DNA of 64,000 nucleotides from the NCBI RefSeq assembly GCF_050296195.1, contig NZ_JBNKRB010000063.1, one strand, 5' to 3'. The position numbers were made by a program, and so were the translations under genes. A model generated the notes under the pieces. It was not told the origin of the DNA. It saw only the letters and a program-made list of their open reading frames with translations, and ran no database searches. The DNA comes from Gynuella sp050296195 (GTDB lineage: Bacteria; Pseudomonadota; Gammaproteobacteria; Pseudomonadales; Natronospirillaceae). This document shows, one piece after another, positions 27,712 through 36,796 of the stretch; position 1 is the stretch's first letter, and each line of letters opens with the position of its first letter.

Positions 27712-29715
27712 ATGAGCAAACAATATCCAAATCTTTTTGAGCCAATCAAAATCGGTAGCGTAGAAATCAAAAACCGTTACATGTTGGCCCCTATGGGTCC
27801 TGCCGGTTTCTGCGATGCAGACGGCTCCTTTAATGAACGTGGCGTTGAATTCTATGTAGAGCGTGCCCGCGGCGGTGCCGGCTTGATCATGCCGGGAGTC
27901 ACCATGGTAGAGAATGAGATAGAACAATGCTCTCTACCATCAATGCCTTGCCCCACCCTGAACCCCCTTAATTTCATCAAAACTGCGAAGTTAATGACCG
28001 AGCGGATCCATGCCTACGACGCGAAGATATTTCTGCAGCTATCTGCCGGTTTTGGCCGGGTCGGTATTCCTGCCATTGTCGGCGGGACAGCCGTGGCACC
28101 TTCAGAAATTCCCCACCGCTGGCTTCCAGGTGCCACCTGTCGCGCATTGACCATTGAAGAAATCAAAACCTACGTTCGCAAATTCGCCGACTCTGCAGAA
28201 GTTACTCAAAAAGCAGGTTTCGACGGCGTCGAAATCCATGCCGTTCATGAAGGCTATCTGCTCGATCAATTTGCTATTTCATTCTTTAACCGCAGAACAG
28301 ATGAATATGGCGGAAGCCTGGAAAACCGCTTGCGGTTTGCGACTGATATCGTCAAAGCGATCAAAGAGCGTTGCGGCCAGGACTTCCCTGTATCACTGCG
28401 TTACAGCATTAAGAGCTTCATCAAAGACTGGCTCAAAGGGGGCCTGCCAGGTGAAGAGTTTGAAGAAAAAGGGCGCGATATCGAAGAAGGTATCGAAGCG
28501 GCCAAAATTCTTGAAGCGGCTGGTTATGACGCCCTGAACGGTGACGTCGGTTCTTATGATTCATGGTACTGGAGCCACCCTCCCATGTATCAGGATAAAG
28601 GGCTGTACCTGCCTTATAATGAAATTCTCAAAAACACCGTTAAGATCCCAATCATCACAGCTGGTCGTATGGACGACCCAGAGCTGGCTTCCAGAGCCAT
28701 CGCAGAAGGTAAAACCGATATGATTGGCTTGGCCAGACCATTATTGGCTGATGCGGATATTCCCAATAAAGTCAAAGCCGGAAAAGCGGAAAAAATCCGT
28801 CCATGCTTATCCTGTCAGGAAGGTTGTATGGGACGCCTGGCAAAATTCACATCTATCTCCTGTGCTGTCAATCCTACCGCCGGACGGGAAAAAGACTATG
28901 CACTGATTCCTGCATTGATTAAGAAAAAAGTCATGGTCGTCGGTGGCGGTGTTGCCGGGATGGAAGCCGCCAGGGTTGCCAAACTGCGTGGTCACGAAGT
29001 GGAGTTATTTGAGGCCAGCGACAAACTCGGCGGCGTGGTACTGGCAGGCGGTGTTCCGGATTTCAAAGAAGATGATTTCGCGCTACTCGACTGGTACCGC
29101 GCCGAACTGGAAGCACTGAACATCAACGTTCACCTAAATAGTCCGGTTGGCCCTGAAACATTTGCGCAACAAAAACCTGATGCCGTAATCATGGCAACAG
29201 GTTCAAAAGCCCGACTACTCGAGATACCCGGAGCAGACAATGTCTACACCGCTACAGATGTACTGCTGGGCAAGAAAGACCCTGGCAATACCATACTCAT
29301 TATAGGCGGTGGGCTGGTAGGTTGTGAAACCGCACTATGGTTGCACGACATGGGTAAAAAAGTATACATGATTGAATTACAGGATGGCTTACTGCAGCTT
29401 GCCGGGCCACTGTGTCATGCCAACAGCGAAATGTTGCTGGAACTCATGCAGTTCAAGAAAATCGAGGTCTTCACCAGCTCTAAAGTCGTTGAACAGAATG
29501 CAGATGGTTTTGTCATATACAATGAGCATCTCGGAGAAAAAACCACCATCAAGGCTGACTCCGCTATTCTTTCCGTGGGTTATCACTCTGAAAGAAGCCT
29601 TTATGATGAAGTGAAAAACCAATTACCGGAGGTACACCTGATCGGTGATTCCAGACAAGTGCAGAATATCATGTACGCAGTCTGGGATGCCTATGAAGTA
29701 GCACGCAGCCTCTGA
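27712..29715 (+). CDS. 2-enoate reductase-like FMN/FAD/Fe-S oxidoreductase (OYE family)
   Basis: This 667-residue flavoenzyme has three parts. The first is an FMN TIM barrel of the old-yellow-enzyme family (about 1-350; APMGPAGFCDADGSFN, GVEIHAVHEGYLLDQF). The second is a [4Fe-4S] ligand set CxxCxxxC plus a later Cys (PCLSCQEGC ... SISCAVNP, about 364-385). The third comprises FAD and NAD(P)H Rossmann motifs (VVGGGVAGMEAA near 407, IIGGGLVGCETA near 530). Overall length and N-terminal sequence recall clostridial 2-enoate reductase more than E. coli FadH. It likely reduces an activated C=C bond; the substrate is unknown. AGGTGA precedes the ATG. A TetR gene upstream may regulate it. Confidence 0.82.
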   Translation: MSKQYPNLFEPIKIGSVEIKNRYMLAPMGPAGFCDADGSFNERGVEFYVERARGGAGLIMPGVTMVENEIEQCSLPSMPCPTLNPLNFIKTAKLMTERIHAYDAKIFLQLSAGFGRVGIPAIVGGTAVAPSEIPHRWLPGATCRALTIEEIKTYVRKFADSAEVTQKAGFDGVEIHAVHEGYLLDQFAISFFNRRTDEYGGSLENRLRFATDIVKAIKERCGQDFPVSLRYSIKSFIKDWLKGGLPGEEFEEKGRDIEEGIEAAKILEAAGYDALNGDVGSYDSWYWSHPPMYQDKGLYLPYNEILKNTVKIPIITAGRMDDPELASRAIAEGKTDMIGLARPLLADADIPNKVKAGKAEKIRPCLSCQEGCMGRLAKFTSISCAVNPTAGREKDYALIPALIKKKVMVVGGGVAGMEAARVAKLRGHEVELFEASDKLGGVVLAGGVPDFKEDDFALLDWYRAELEALNINVHLNSPVGPETFAQQKPDAVIMATGSKARLLEIPGADNVYTATDVLLGKKDPGNTILIIGGGLVGCETALWLHDMGKKVYMIELQDGLLQLAGPLCHANSEMLLELMQFKKIEVFTSSKVVEQNADGFVIYNEHLGEKTTIKADSAILSVGYHSERSLYDEVKNQLPEVHLIGDSRQVQNIMYAVWDAYEVARSL

Positions 29716-29734
29716 TCGTTGTGACTGACCCGGC

Positions 29735-29765
29735 TTTCAAACAGGTCATCCAGACCTGTTTGAAA
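29735..29765 (+). terminator. 12-bp perfect hairpin after the enoate-reductase-like gene
   Basis: TTTCAAACAGGT and ACCTGTTTGAAA flank a 7-nt loop, 19 nt past the stop codon. No T-tract follows, so it is a stem-loop of uncertain terminator strength. A second, classical terminator lies at 29914. Confidence 0.55.
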
Positions 29766-29913
29766 ACTGACCTGGAAAACCAGATGGAATTTTTGAAGCT
29801 CCTTGGTTTTGCAGCGCTCACATTGGCCTTCCGCCAATAGTAATGCGTTTGCGCATTACAAAATTAGTCAGGCGAAAACACCTGTCTGGTTAATAAAATC
29901 TAACCTTCGTTTT

Positions 29914-29946
29914 TGGCCAAAGTTCGCTTTGGCCACCTTTTTATTT
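29914..29946 (+). terminator. Rho-independent terminator with UUCG tetraloop
   Basis: TGGCCAAAG, the loop TTCG and CTTTGGCCA form a 9-bp perfect stem closed by the very stable UUCG loop, followed by CCTTTTTATTT. It terminates plus-strand transcription from the flavoenzyme gene before the convergent nrdJ genes. Confidence 0.9.
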
Positions 29947-30143
29947 CATTCCTTGTGATCTTTGGAACACAGTGACCGTACCATCGTTACGGCATGTTCC
30001 CGTTCATACTTATAAACAGATATTGATTCAGGCCAAGAATGATACGTCTCTGTGTACACCACAACCCCAACAAAACACTCTCATTGGAGCAAGGCAAACA
30101 TCCTGTTATACGTTAGCCGCAACTTCGGATGAACATAGATCTA

Positions 30144-30836
30144 TCAGCCGCACTTTGAATCACCACAATTTAAACAGGTCGTGCAACCATCCATCAAAAT
30201 CACAGCCTTGGTATGGCATTTACCACACAAACGAGCATCAGCAGGGAATCCCCCTTCTTTAATTTCGCTGACCTGACCATTCATTGCTTCGTACTCAGCA
30301 CGTTTTTCAGCCAGTATTTGTTGTTGGGTTTCGCTCAGTCCTTCCGGCTCCATCATTCCAATCATCTTCAGGTGGCTTTCAATGGCATAACCAATTTCAG
30401 CGACAACGGAAGGCATGAAACGGCCTCCTGGTTTAAAATATCCGCCTTTCGGATCAAACACGGCCTTCAACTCTTCGACCAGAAAGGTTACATCCCCACC
30501 CTTGCGAAAAACCGCCGAGATCACTCTTGTCAGTGCAACCACCCACTGAAACTGATCCATGTTTTTGGAATTGATAAATATCTCGAAGGGCCGACGTATC
30601 TCATGTTCAGTACCGGGGTTCAACACCATATCGTTGATCGTCACATACATGGCGTGTTCGCTTAGAGGGGTTTTGATTTTATAAGTCGCTCCCATCAACA
30701 GTTCCGGTCGTTCAACGCTTTCGTGCATGTGTTGAATATTATTCGGCTGCTCATCTTTCTGTTGCTGGATTTTGCGCTGCTCATCCAGATTCACCACATC
30801 ATAAGCAACGATTTTACTGTCTATCTTTTTAACCAT
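30144..30836 (-). CDS. nrdJb: class II ribonucleotide reductase, small C-terminal subunit NrdJb
   Basis: This 230-residue protein carries the TSCPD domain (about 40-150) and a C-terminal cysteine-rich tail (LCGKCHTKAVILMDGC, TCLNCGDSKCG). It corresponds to the C-terminal part of vitamin B12-dependent reductases. In Pseudomonas the enzyme is split into NrdJa and NrdJb of very similar sizes, and NrdJb is needed for full activity. The tail cysteines probably relay reducing equivalents. It lies 39 nt downstream of nrdJa. Confidence 0.9.
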   Translation of the reverse strand: MVKKIDSKIVAYDVVNLDEQRKIQQQKDEQPNNIQHMHESVERPELLMGATYKIKTPLSEHAMYVTINDMVLNPGTEHEIRRPFEIFINSKNMDQFQWVVALTRVISAVFRKGGDVTFLVEELKAVFDPKGGYFKPGGRFMPSVVAEIGYAIESHLKMIGMMEPEGLSETQQQILAEKRAEYEAMNGQVSEIKEGGFPADARLCGKCHTKAVILMDGCTTCLNCGDSKCG

Positions 30837-30875
30837 TATCTTGTCTCCTGCATCAAACCGTCAGGTTATCCGCCA

Positions 30876-33023
30876 CTATAATTTGCCGTAATAACCTTCT
30901 TTTAATGCATCGTATAAATTCGCGGCACTGTGAATTTCCCCGTCATACTCAATTTCTTCATTGCCTTTTGCTTCGATGACAGTGCCATCCTGCAACGCAA
31001 AACGGTATACCGTACTCTCCAGATCTTTTTCCTTCACCAGCACGCCCTGAAAGGCCTCTGGATTAAAACGGAACGTGGTACATCCTTTCAGTCCTTTCTG
31101 GTAAGCGTAAAGATAGATATCCTTGAAATCCTCATAGGGATAATCACTCGGTACATTAGCCGTTTTGGAGATGGACGAATCAATCCACTTCTGCGCAGCA
31201 GCCTGAATATCAACATGCTGAGTAGGAGTGATATCGTCAGAGGTCAGAAAATAATCCGGCAGCTTTTCATCTTCCTGCTGCGAATATGGCATGGCTTTAG
31301 GGTTCACATAAGTGCGATAGGCCAGTAGCTCATAAGAAAACACATCAACTTTTTCTTTTGATTTTTTCCCCTGACGAATGACATTGCGACTGTAATGATG
31401 CGCAAAACTCGGCTCAATACCGTTTGAAGCATTGTTGGCAATTGACAGAGAAATGGTACCGGTCGGAGCAATCGAACTATGGTGAGTAAAACGCGCGCCA
31501 GTTTCAGCAAGTTGTTCCACCAACTCCGGAGCCTCTTCCGCAAGCTGCTGCATATAACGACTGTAGCGGGCATGTAAAATTCTGCCCGGCACTTTGCTAC
31601 CAGCCTTGTAGCCGTCGGCCAGCAGTTCGGGTCGTTTGCGCAACATTGCTTCAGTCAATTCATATTCCTGCAGCAATGCTGGTGCCGCACCTTTTTCCTT
31701 GGCCAGCTCCAATGCCTGTTGCCAACCAACCAGCGCCATTTGCAGCGTGACTTCCTCGGTGAATGCAATCGAATCCGGATCACCGTATTTCATACCCAGC
31801 ATGGTAATGGCCGAACCCAACCCCAGATACCCCATACCATGACGCCGTTTTTCGGTAATCTCAGCCTGTTGTTGTGCCAGAGGAAGACCATTGATTTCCA
31901 CCACGTTATCGAGCATGCGGGTAAAAATCGCCACGACTTCACGGAATTTATCCCAATCAAAACGAGCCTCATCAGTAAACGGAGAGGTAACAAATTTGGT
32001 CAGGTTGATGGAACCCAGCAAACAGCTGCCATAAGGAGGCAAGGGCTGTTCACCACATGGATTGGTGGCCCGTATTTCCTCACAGAACCAGTTATTGTTC
32101 ATTTCGTTGACTTTGTCGATCAAAATGAAACCCGGTTCAGCAAAGTCGTAGGTAGAGGTCATGATCACATTCCACAGCTTTCTGGCCGGAATTGTGCTGT
32201 ATATCTTAAACGCAACCTGGCCGAGATCATTATTAACGTACCCATCGGTAACATGATAATCCTTCCAGATCACCTGTTCCGGATCATTCAGCTCAAGACC
32301 AGAACGCTCCAACTCTTTTTCGGTCACAGGAAAACACAGAGGCCAATCCTGATCATTGATCACTGCTTCCATAAATCCATCGGTAATCAGCAGCGACAGA
32401 TTAAACTGACGCAAGCGACCGTCTTCCCGTTTGGCTTTAATAAAGTCGAGAACATCAGGATGACTGATATCAAACGTTGCCATCTGTGCTCCCCGGCGGC
32501 CACCGGCAGAGCTGACGGTAAAACACATTTTGTCGTAGATATCCATGAACGACAGCGGGCCTGAGGTATAAGCACCTGCACCTTCTACAAATGCATTTTT
32601 AGGTCTCAGAGTAGAAAACTCGTAACCGATACCACAACCCGCTTTTAAGGTCAGACCGGCTTCATGGACCTTACTTAAAATGCCATCCATGGAATCAGAA
32701 ATCGTACCTGAAACGGTGCAGTTTATAGTTGACGTTGCCGGCTTGTGTTCCAGTGCACCGGCATTCGAGGTAATCCGTCCAGCGGGAATGGCACCATTTT
32801 CCAGCGCCCACAAAAACTTATCGAACCATTTGCCTTGAGCATTCTTTTTTTCAACTTCAGAAAGAGCACTGGCAACGCGGGCAAAGGTGGCATTCAGATC
32901 ACAGTCAACCGGTTTTCCTTTGGAATCTTTGAGACGATATTTACTGTCCCAAATATCTAGAGAGGCTTCTTGATATTGAACAACACTGCTATCGGTTTGA
33001 TTAGGCGGCACGACTTCAGTCAT
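30876..33023 (-). CDS. nrdJa: adenosylcobalamin-dependent (class II) ribonucleotide reductase, catalytic subunit NrdJa
   Basis: This 715-residue protein reduces ribonucleotides using a B12-generated thiyl radical, independent of oxygen. Catalytic landmarks are the substrate-site Cys (STINCTVSGTISD), the NxCxE loop (NPCGEQPLPPYGSC) and the phosphate-binding APTGTISL near the C-terminus. It starts at the ATG at 33023 with AGAAGGA upstream. Two NrdR-box-like sites lie about 80-130 bp upstream, linking it to the NrdR encoded at 10273. No cobalamin riboswitch was recognised. Confidence 0.93.
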   Translation of the reverse strand: MTEVVPPNQTDSSVVQYQEASLDIWDSKYRLKDSKGKPVDCDLNATFARVASALSEVEKKNAQGKWFDKFLWALENGAIPAGRITSNAGALEHKPATSTINCTVSGTISDSMDGILSKVHEAGLTLKAGCGIGYEFSTLRPKNAFVEGAGAYTSGPLSFMDIYDKMCFTVSSAGGRRGAQMATFDISHPDVLDFIKAKREDGRLRQFNLSLLITDGFMEAVINDQDWPLCFPVTEKELERSGLELNDPEQVIWKDYHVTDGYVNNDLGQVAFKIYSTIPARKLWNVIMTSTYDFAEPGFILIDKVNEMNNNWFCEEIRATNPCGEQPLPPYGSCLLGSINLTKFVTSPFTDEARFDWDKFREVVAIFTRMLDNVVEINGLPLAQQQAEITEKRRHGMGYLGLGSAITMLGMKYGDPDSIAFTEEVTLQMALVGWQQALELAKEKGAAPALLQEYELTEAMLRKRPELLADGYKAGSKVPGRILHARYSRYMQQLAEEAPELVEQLAETGARFTHHSSIAPTGTISLSIANNASNGIEPSFAHHYSRNVIRQGKKSKEKVDVFSYELLAYRTYVNPKAMPYSQQEDEKLPDYFLTSDDITPTQHVDIQAAAQKWIDSSISKTANVPSDYPYEDFKDIYLYAYQKGLKGCTTFRFNPEAFQGVLVKEKDLESTVYRFALQDGTVIEAKGNEEIEYDGEIHSAANLYDALKEGYYGKL

Positions 33024-33100
33024 ATAAAGATCCTTCTGCTATGCAAAGCAAACTTGATGGATTTAGAGGTTTTTCAGGTTAGTGATTACCAACCTTGAGA

Positions 33101-33149
33101 CTACTACATATAGTTTTAAGTCGCGAGTATATGCCACTAGATATTGGGT
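33101..33149 (-). promoter_or_regulatory. tandem NrdR-box-like operators of nrdJab
   Basis: CTACTACATATAGTTT (33101-33116) and CCACTAGATATTGGGT (33134-33149) each match the NrdR-box consensus ACACWATATATWGTGT at about 12 of 16 positions. Their centres are 33 bp apart, close to the three-helical-turn spacing typical of paired NrdR boxes. They sit about 78-126 bp upstream of the nrdJa start codon. Confidence 0.7.
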
Positions 33150-33395
33150 GTTAACTCATTTTTTTGGGAGTAGTTCCCGTCTTTGACAAATGTCATAAAC
33201 AAGTGAATTTCATACAACAAAATGGAATTAAATATTCAGAAAACATACCGGGCTATTTATTCTATTTTTGGTTATCAAAATAACTTTTAATACCTAAAAA
33301 AATAATTAACCTGACAATTAAAACAAGTTTTTGAAAAATTTTTGCATTCATAAACAGCGACTGAAAGCGCTTACAATTTCAATACAGAACCGTTC

Positions 33396-33420
33396 AACGC
33401 TCTCCCAAAAAAAGAGCGTT
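33396..33420. terminator. stem-loop downstream of rpe
   Basis: AACGCTCT and AGAGCGTT flank a 9-nt loop, about 80 nt past the rpe stop codon. The A/T-rich loop rather than a trailing T-tract makes its terminator role uncertain. Confidence 0.4.
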
Positions 33421-33499
33421 AAAGTAGATGTGGTATTCAGAAAATACAAAGAGTTCTGAAAACAGGAAATGCATTCGAACCCAGGTTCGCGGAACAGTA

Positions 33500-34162
33500 T
33501 TATTTAATCTGCGCCCGCATGCGATTGATGACCTCCCGATAATCCGGGGCACCAAAGATGGCAGAACCCGCAACAAATGTATCTGCACCAGCAGCTGCGA
33601 TGTCGCCGATGTTATCGACATTCACGCCGCCGTCCACCTCCAGTCGGATATCCATTCCACTGCGATCAATCAGCTCCCGCACCTGACGAAGCTTATTCAA
33701 TGTAGAGGGAATAAAAGACTGACCGCCAAAACCGGGGTTAACGCTCATCAGCAGAATTATGTCGAGTTTGTCGAGCACATATTCCAGATAACTTAACGGC
33801 GTGGCAGGATTCAGCACCAGACCAGCCATACACCCATGGCTTTTGATCAGTTGTAAGGTTCGGTCAACGTGGTCAGATGCTTCCGGATGAAAAGTGATGG
33901 AACTGGCACCGGCAGCCGCAAAGTCACCAACGATGCGATCCACCGGCCGTACCATCAAATGAGCGTCAATATGCGCCGTTATGCCGTATTTTCTCAGTGC
34001 CTGACAGATCATCGGCCCAAAAGTCAGATTGGGAACATAATGATTATCCATCACATCAAAGTGAACCCAATCGGCACCGGCGGCCAATACATTTTCAACC
34101 TCCTCACCAAGACGGGCCAGATCAGCAGCGAGGATGGACGGAGCAATAACAGCAGTAGACAT
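33500..34162 (-). CDS. rpe: ribulose-phosphate 3-epimerase
   Basis: This 220-residue TIM-barrel enzyme interconverts ribulose 5-phosphate and xylulose 5-phosphate. Motifs include the N-terminal APSILAADLARLGEEV, metal-binding HFDVMDNHYVPNLTFGP, DAHLMVRP, VNPGFGGQSFIP and VDGGVN. Length is standard. Confidence 0.96.
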   Translation of the reverse strand: MSTAVIAPSILAADLARLGEEVENVLAAGADWVHFDVMDNHYVPNLTFGPMICQALRKYGITAHIDAHLMVRPVDRIVGDFAAAGASSITFHPEASDHVDRTLQLIKSHGCMAGLVLNPATPLSYLEYVLDKLDIILLMSVNPGFGGQSFIPSTLNKLRQVRELIDRSGMDIRLEVDGGVNVDNIGDIAAAGADTFVAGSAIFGAPDYREVINRMRAQIK

Positions 34163-34364
34163 GAGTATTCTCTCTGGCTAGGGTCTGAAGGGCGCGCATT
34201 GTAACGCGACCACCCAGACAGTTACACCAATAATGGTCACTGGTACTACCTTTGCAACATGATTCAACAGGCCATGGATCAACGCTGATTTTGATCAACC
34301 GGTATTCACCGGTTTTACTCACATACCAATATTGAAAGGACAGAAGAGGATAATTGGCAAATTT

Positions 34365-35276
34365 ATGATTAAGGGCAAACTCTGGCCGGTACGGTGTCCG
34401 GCGACGGCTAAATTTGTTATCTGTCTGAGCCTGCTGTTCTGCTGTCGCACAGTGATGGCGATGACAGAACAACAACAGACAGAAGATTTGAAAAAATACT
34501 TCAGCCAGTCCATCAACGCAGAGCAATTGGTCAATATTCCCATGGGTGCCGGTAATATGAGCGCACTTTTTATTGAGCAGCGGACAGAATCCCCTCAGGG
34601 TGCCATATTACTCATTCCCGATACTGAGCAATCGCCCATGTCACCGGAATTACTTGAGCGAGTGCGTAACTATCTGCCCGATGTCGGCTGGTCAACACTG
34701 GCCATTTCACTGCCCGACCCCACCACCTTACCGATTCCGGCCCGGCAACTGTCTCCCGAGCCTCAACCCTTCAACTATAATCCGGACCAGACGACTCAGA
34801 TGTATGAACGTATTCGCGCCGGAATCGCATTTCTGCAACAACGCAACATTTTTAATCTGGTGTTGATCGGATTTGGTTCCGGTGCTGACTGGTCCGCCGC
34901 TTATATGTCTCAACAGCTGACCCAAGAGGATAACGAAGGTTACGGACTGGTTATGGTCAATCCTCAAACACCCAAAAATATCCCGGCTCTCGACCTTCCG
35001 AACAGCCTCAGCACTTTGACGATCCCCATCCTCGATATTTACTTCGACCAGACTCAGGCAGATATAGTTCGCGCCAAACGTCGAAAGGCCGCTATCGCCC
35101 GGGCCGAAGCAAAACGCAACAAACCCATCAATGGCTATTTACAAACACTGCAACCCACAGCCGCTTCGCGTTTTGCCGATGGGCCTGATCGCATCACCCG
35201 GTTCATTTGGGGATGGCTAAAAACAAACCTCGGTGGCAAACAACTTAAAGCAGGGAAGGGAGCGCAAAAAAAATAA
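34365..35276 (+). CDS. DUF3530 family exported protein (alpha/beta-hydrolase-like)
   Basis: This 303-residue predicted periplasmic protein starts at the ATG at 34365, giving a signal peptide ending near TVMAMTEQ; an upstream in-frame TTG at 34332 has no ribosome site. The core reads AILLIPDTEQSP, GWSTLAISLPDP and LVLIGFGSGADWSAAYM, the last resembling an alpha/beta-hydrolase nucleophile elbow but with Gly (GFGSG), as common in DUF3530. The C-terminus (RFIWGWLKTN) also fits the family. Function is unknown. Confidence 0.78.
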   Translation: MIKGKLWPVRCPATAKFVICLSLLFCCRTVMAMTEQQQTEDLKKYFSQSINAEQLVNIPMGAGNMSALFIEQRTESPQGAILLIPDTEQSPMSPELLERVRNYLPDVGWSTLAISLPDPTTLPIPARQLSPEPQPFNYNPDQTTQMYERIRAGIAFLQQRNIFNLVLIGFGSGADWSAAYMSQQLTQEDNEGYGLVMVNPQTPKNIPALDLPNSLSTLTIPILDIYFDQTQADIVRAKRRKAAIARAEAKRNKPINGYLQTLQPTAASRFADGPDRITRFIWGWLKTNLGGKQLKAGKGAQKK

Positions 35277-36157
35277 GACTTACACCGTTCGAACCAATAA
35301 CCTTCTATCGCACAGTAACCATTGTCATAACACGCCAGAATAAAAACCGGCAAACCTGAGCATATCTGTCAGCAATATAATATCCATACTAAGAAATCAG
35401 ACAAATACGAATCATCACATCTTCCATAAACTGATTGCTAATTTAATAACTGTGCCAATACACATCGCCGGGCATTGTTATGACATACAAATGTAATCAT
35501 CATGAAAACGCGAGCGACATCCTTTATTCATGTATTATTGAATGTGCAGCTATACATCACGGATAAAATTGCGGTTTGGAATAAACACGCCAGACAGACC
35601 ACCCAGAATCCAGAAAATGGCAGCAATGATGATTCCGTACCATTACTCCGCGTCAATAAGATACTGAGAAAAAGGTTACGACAAGATCTGAATAATAATC
35701 ACTACTAAGAAGACAGCTAATGAAGAATAACAACCACACTGAAGCACCCGAAAAAACCTTTTTTTCAAGGCCAACAAATCCAGTCCTGCATGCAAAAGGC
35801 TGTAATTTCTTTCTGAGTCTGTCTTACATTGCAAACGGACTTTTATGTAACTACGAAACTATTTCTATTTACCAGAGGTTTTCTATAATCTGATCGTGGA
35901 TTCGCACATCAAAATAAATCGACGACAACCCTATTTGCTGCCAATAAAGATATAGACCATCACAACGACCAGTCTCTGACATTTCAGTATTTACATAAGT
36001 TCATCCTAAAGTACGATTGAAAAAATAAACAGAATTTATCCAACAGGCCAAATTCGAACCAAAAACATTCAATCAAATTTTTCTGCCAATTTGTTCACAT
36101 ATTTACAGAATGAGCGTCATTCCTCCTGTGATTTTAAACAAATCAAAGAGGGATAAT
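35277..36157. other. long AT-rich gene-free region upstream of the eCIS sigma factor
   Basis: About 880 bp show no supportable gene; short frames present lack ribosome sites and homology. It is clearly more AT-rich than both sides. It marks the boundary between housekeeping genes and the eCIS locus and probably includes the locus promoter, though I could not identify a definite sigma-70 or ECF-type promoter. Confidence 0.5.
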
Positions 36158-36715
36158 ATGAGAGTTTCTGTAACCCACACGGACCTTGATCAGGCATTTT
36201 CGAAAATCTGGCTGGAACACAAGAACAGTGTTCGTCGTTATTGTCTACGCTGTTTATCTGACAATCCCGACACCGTAGACGATGTCATGTCAATTACCGC
36301 TGAAAAAGCCTGTCGTTTTTTACGCTCTACCGATACTTCTATCCAAAACCCTTTAGCGTGGCTCTGTACTATGGCACGCAACGTCTGCACAGATCTGCAC
36401 CGCACCGAAGCAAGAGAATTTGAGCTGGTAAAACAGGTCTGTAATTCTCCAAACACATTTTTTTTTGCCGCTAACAACAGCGAACCACTGGAACAGGCTA
36501 TCGAGAGGGAATATGAATTGTCTTCTCTACTCTCGGCAATTATGAAACTCCCAAAAAGACAGCAAGAGCTGTTATCCATGAGAGTCCTGGATGGGCTTGA
36601 TTATCAGCAGATGGCATTGCACACACACATGTCCACCGTCAATCTGCGGAAAATTGTGCAATTGGCCCGACAGCAGTTACGGACAACCCGATTTAACCAG
36701 GCTTCACATATTTAG
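36158..36715 (+). CDS. ECF-type RNA polymerase sigma factor heading the eCIS locus
   Basis: This 185-residue sigma-70-family protein consists of region 2 (about 10-80; YCLRCLSDNPDTVDDVMSI ... WLCTMARNVCTDLHR) and region 4 (about 115-175; LPKRQQELLSMRVLDGLDYQ). There is no region 1.1 or 3, as in ECF sigma factors. The ATG at 36158 is preceded by AGAGGGATAAT, a strong SD; an upstream in-frame ATG at 36110 lacks one. No anti-sigma gene is adjacent. As the first gene before the antiterminator and eCIS accessory genes it may drive the injection-system operons (inference). Confidence 0.85.
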   Translation: MRVSVTHTDLDQAFSKIWLEHKNSVRRYCLRCLSDNPDTVDDVMSITAEKACRFLRSTDTSIQNPLAWLCTMARNVCTDLHRTEAREFELVKQVCNSPNTFFFAANNSEPLEQAIEREYELSSLLSAIMKLPKRQQELLSMRVLDGLDYQQMALHTHMSTVNLRKIVQLARQQLRTTRFNQASHI

Positions 36716-36773
36716 TCTGCCACCGTCTATTACGAACTATAGAAACATTCTTGAGACCTGAAATAACCAGGAT

Positions 36774-36787
36774 TGGCGGAGCCTGCC
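36774..36787 (+). promoter_or_regulatory. ops-like element 1
   Basis: TGGCGGAGCCTGCC resembles the RfaH-recruiting ops element (GGCGGTAGNNTGC) with one base missing. It lies in the leader of the RfaH-like gene, 10 nt before its start codon. The same 14 bases recur at 62238-62251, ahead of the structural eCIS genes. Confidence 0.5.
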
Positions 36788-36796
36788 GGAGGAAAA

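Larger units (their letters stand above)
29716..30143. other. intergenic region with several stem-loops
   Basis: This 428-bp space separates convergent genes. It contains the hairpin at 29735, a short one (GTAATGCG/CGCATTAC, about 29842-29861) and the terminator at 29914. No gene is supported; the stretch 29945-30143 shows nothing recognisable. Confidence 0.5.
33024..33499. other. intergenic region upstream of nrdJa
   Basis: This 476-bp AT-rich region holds the nrdJ control region (NrdR-box-like pair at 33101-33149) near nrdJa. Between 33150 and 33390 nothing is recognisable. A hairpin lies near the rpe 3' end at 33396-33420. Confidence 0.5.

Noticed and set aside
33024..33499. Possible cobalamin riboswitch upstream of nrdJa
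   Set aside because: A GCCACT string occurs but on the wrong strand, and no B12-box (AGYCMGGAGACCTGCC-like) or helix arrangement was seen.
35502..35708. 68-codon open frame in the gap before the eCIS
   Set aside because: No ribosome site, no hydrophobic or domain pattern, and typical AT-rich spacer composition.
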